Shown here: positions 61,197 through 64,000 of the stretch, one piece after another
Layout of the letters: each line of letters opens with the position of its first letter
Position numbering within the stretch: the stretch's first letter is position 1
Assembly: GCF_025118155.1 (NCBI RefSeq)
Contig: NW_026251409.1
Location: 62,501-126,500, forward strand
Origin: Cokeromyces recurvatus
Lineage: Eukaryota > Mucoromycota > Mucoromycetes > Mucorales > Mucoraceae
Reading direction: 5' to 3'
DNA length: 64,000 bases
The notes under the pieces: model-generated
Told to the model about the DNA's origin: nothing
The model's database searches: none
The model's input: only the letters and a program-made list of their open reading frames with translations
Translations under genes and position numbers: made by a program

Positions 61197-61319
61197 ATGA
61201 GTATAACTCATCCAGACATTGACTACTCAAATAAAGTTATACTTGCACCTATGGTTAGTTAGCTTTATAATTTTCTCTCTTAAAGAAAATAAATATCAGT
61301 GATTATAATAAGAATTTAA

Positions 61320-61353
<34 letters not shown>

Positions 61354-62576
61354 TTTTAAATAGGTACGAATTGGTACCTTGCCCATGAGATTATGTGCAT
61401 TAGACTATGGTGCAGGTAAATAGTTAAATATAAGAAATAAATAAATTTATAATCTATTCATCTTTATTTATATATTTTTTTTTTTTAAAAAAAAAGACTT
61501 GGTTTGGTCAGAAGAACTAGTTGATAAACGTATTATTGGTTCTGTTCGTCGATATAATTGTAAATACTCTATTAGATATTAATTAACCATTTTAGATCTA
61601 ATATTTATTTATTGCCTTTTTTTTTTTTTTTCTTCATAATTTAGCTGCCACTGGAGCCATTGAATATTATAAAGGCAATTCCTTAACATTTAGCACCTGT
61701 GATGCGGAGAAAGGTAAAGTGATTCTTCAATTAGGCACAGCAGATGCCGATTTAGCTCTACAAGCAGCTTTGACATTAAAACAAGATGTTGCTGCTGTGG
61801 ATGTCAATTGTGGCTGCCCCAAAAAGTTTTCGATTCAAGGTGGTATGGGTGCTGCCCTTTTATCAAATCCAGAAAACCTTCAAAAGATATTAACAAATTT
61901 AGTCCAGCATTCGGGTATGCCTGTTAGTTGTAAAATCCGTTTATTGGAAACAAAGGAAAAGACACTCGATCTTGTGAAAATGATTATTTCTACAGGTGTC
62001 AAAGCACTTACAGTGCATTGTCGCACAAAAGAGCAACGTTCAACAGAGAAGGCAAATTGGGAGATGATGAAGGATATTGTAGATACTGTCAAATCGATTC
62101 GTGATATCCCTGTCATCGTAAATGGCGATATATTTCAATGGTCAGATATAGAAAGAGTAAAAAAATTAACATATTCGGATTCAGTCATGATGGCTAGAGG
62201 TGCACAATGGAATCCTTCTGCATTCAGGAGGGAAGGACTTTTACCATTTGAAACAGTTGTACGAGCTTATATTAAAAAGGCCATTGATTATGATAATCTT
62301 TTTCAAAATACAAAATATGTGCTCTTGAGTATGAATACGGAAGACACAACTCATACACGATCTGAACTATATACTAGAATACAAAGATCTAAATCGATGA
62401 GAACTATCTGTGAGCTCTTTGATTTAGTGGATTATTATGAAGAAGCTATTAAAAAACAAAAGTCCAAGTTGGAAGAAGCTGAAAAGACTAAGGAATTACT
62501 TGAAGAAGGAAAGAGAAGTAGAGAAGATGATAGTGTGATTGCTGAGCCTGTAGAAAAGAAATCCAAGAAGGATTAA
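61197..62576 (+). CDS. DUS2: tRNA-dihydrouridine synthase DUS2 (SMM1-type), 4 exons, 367 aa
   Basis: This flavoenzyme reduces uridine 20 in the D-loop of cytoplasmic tRNAs. Exons are 61197-61253, 61364-61415, 61497-61559 and 61645-62576. The start reads [37 protein letters not shown], the Dus2 N-terminus. DVNCGCPKKFSIQGGMGAALL carries the catalytic Cys115. The FMN-binding barrel continues with VSCKIRLLE and LTVHCRTKEQRS, then VIVNGDIF and MMARGAQWNPS. The C-terminus is Lys/Glu-rich and ends in a short basic tail. A double-stranded-RNA-binding domain, present in the vertebrate protein, is absent, as in yeast Smm1. Intron 1 contains a long CT repeat next to the acceptor. Confidence 0.96.
61319..61357 (+). 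repeat. Intronic (CT)n plus T run next to a splice acceptor
   Basis: About 13 CT units followed by T13, ending a few bases before the acceptor of DUS2 intron 1. It serves as an unusually long polypyrimidine tract. Confidence 0.9.
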
Positions 62577-62770
62577 AAAACAAAAACCTATATCATATAG
62601 ATAGAATGTGTACATACATATAAAGATTACCTTAATAAATAGAACAAGCATATTAAGCTTATAATATATTTGTATATTTATTTATTATATGAAACTAATC
62701 ATTATGTAGATATTATAATATAACTTGTGTGCATATAGATGTATATATAAATGAATAAGGTCCTCATTAT
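62577..62770. other. Convergent 3' spacer between DUS2 and the CTL gene
   Basis: Only 194 bp lie between the stop codons of two convergent genes. The sequence is AT-rich with several ATATA steps and no gene. Confidence 0.7.
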
Positions 62771-64000
62771 TTAGACACTTTGAGCAATACGAGGCCAGGT
62801 TTGACGAATCTATTCATATTATTGTTATTCATTCGTTATTTATTTATATATAAATCTCTATTCTATTACATACCTTTTCATATAACTCTGGCTTTGTTCT
62901 AAGAGAGAAAAAAAGAAAAAAAAAAAAAAAAGAAAAGAATGGAGATTAATCTCTGTTGGTAGATGTGTGATACAATATGTATTACCTTCTTAATGCTTCA
63001 GGATCTTCAGCAAGGCAAACAAAGGTAGTTGCTACACCACTAGAGATGACAGTTGCAATAGTAGAAAACATGGAAGCACCGATCAAGAAGCACATCATAA
63101 TGACAACAGGTGTCATATTTCCAGCTTGATTAAAAGTTGGTTTAGCCACTTCAAGATAAATAAAACCTAATAAAGAACAAAGTATACCGACAAGCAAACC
63201 ACCTAATAATAAGAATAGTTATTAAAAAGAAAAGAAAAAAAAAGCGATAAAGAGAGAGAAAGAAAGAAATAGTAGCAAGTGCTATACATACCCATAAATA
63301 ATACATTTCCTATTAAATTATCGTTAATCATTGCCTCTATACCACGATCTTTGATCATGGTCCATGTTCTTCTAGCAGATGGAATAAAGGCTTGGCCATA
63401 AATAGCTACGCCACTAAATGCATAATAGTTGAACCATTCCTAAAGAAATAGAAATGAATACATATATATTTTATATATATATATATATGCAACAATCGTC
63501 GTGATAATCATGTCATTCATTGTAATACTTACAAATAATCCAGCTGCACAGTTAACTATGCATTGAATGATGCAAATAAAGAATGCTGTGCATGCATTGT
63601 CTGTATTCGACCTTGCAATTTGCAAAAAGTATCGAATAAGATTAACAAAGGCAATTAAAAGGGCACCAAAGCAAATAGAACCAAAACTGGTAGTTAAAGC
63701 GCGTTTAAGGCTCCCCCAGATTGGATGTCGAACACCATCATTCAAAAAATAAACAGTGGCAAAGATACCGGCTAAAGTGACATGCGTAACATAAGATATG
63801 ACTTGTGATGTCCAATAAAATGAAAATACTAAAAACACCATAGCACAATTAAGTTTAGAATTATTACTACTAGAACTATACCAAGCTTGATAAATGCCGA
63901 TAACAGTGAACATGAATAAAAAGTTGAAAGCAGTCTGAATAATTAACGAAATAAAGCCAATTACTATTGTTGAAGGATATTTTCGAGTAATACTAGTAAT
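62771..64000 (-). CDS. Choline-transporter-like protein (CTL/PNS1 family), 3' part
   Basis: Partial gene: the 5' end lies beyond the right edge. Exons seen are 64000-63533 (continuing outside), 63439-63292, 63202-62986, 62898-62874 and 62809-62771. Several membrane helices are visible: FISLIIQTAFNFLFMFTVIGIY, then MVFLVFSFYWTSQVISYVTHV, AGIFATVYFL, SICFGALLIAFVNLIRYF, and two near the C-terminus (GGLLVGILCSLLGFIYL, VVIMMCFLIGASMFSTIATVI). Signature stretches are FYWTSQVI, FNYYAFSGVAIYGQAFIPSARRTW and the tail CLAEDPEALRRTKPELYEKI. Members mediate low-affinity choline transport in animals; yeast Pns1 has no clear role, so the substrate is unproven. Two very short exons (25 and 39 bp) encode the end. 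Confidence 0.93.

Overview
The window looks like a piece of an AT-rich fungal nuclear chromosome, most likely from an early-diverging filamentous fungus (Mucoromycota, Mucorales-like). The basis is: clear fungal genes split by many short GT-AG introns, protein families and transposase types I associate with Mucorales, long homopolymer A/T tracts, and intergenic gaps of 0.1 to 4.4 kb. I cannot name the species. I see no bacterial-type operons, CRISPR, rRNA or tRNA gene.

Layout. 1-5.8 kb is a graveyard of transposable elements: a decayed LINE reverse transcriptase (+), a Tc1/mariner-like transposase remnant that lacks its catalytic segment (-), and a second, different transposase remnant (+). 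6.0-8.0 kb (-) holds an apparently intact six-exon gene of unknown function with a PD-(D/E)XK-like motif. 8.65-9.37 kb is a three-copy direct repeat separated by pyrimidine microsatellites. 10.7-24.4 kb is a compact housekeeping block: DOP1 (-), NOB1 (-), RAD1 (+), LYS1 (+) and a secreted GH20 hexosaminidase (-). 26.2-36.8 kb carries a LysM protein with an extreme Lys/His/Asp and Thr/His tail (+), a Tyr/Asn-rich orphan (-), a four-span membrane protein (-), a Thr-rich single-pass surface protein (+) and V-ATPase subunit D (-). After a 4.4 kb gene-poor stretch come an alpha/beta hydrolase (+), MCM7 (-), a small membrane protein (+), CK2 beta (+), a secreted double-psi-barrel-like protein (+), a SET9/KMT5-type methyltransferase (-), an orphan (+), NAPE-PLD (+), DUS2 (+) and the 3' part of a choline-transporter-like gene (-).

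How the genes relate. There is no pathway cluster. Several genes serve genome maintenance or core gene expression (RAD1, MCM7, SET9, NOB1, DUS2, CK2 beta), and several serve membranes or the cell surface (DOP1, V-ATPase D, NAPE-PLD, CTL, the LysM protein, the GH20 enzyme, the Thr-rich protein). This is ordinary eukaryotic gene order. I built exon models by hand and kept them only where splice phase and family alignment agreed; all full models close in frame. The most interesting items are the intact PD-(D/E)XK-like gene next to the transposon graveyard, the LysM protein tail, the transposase with a missing DDE core, the spaced direct repeats, and a strong sense-strand T bias of intronic homopolymers.
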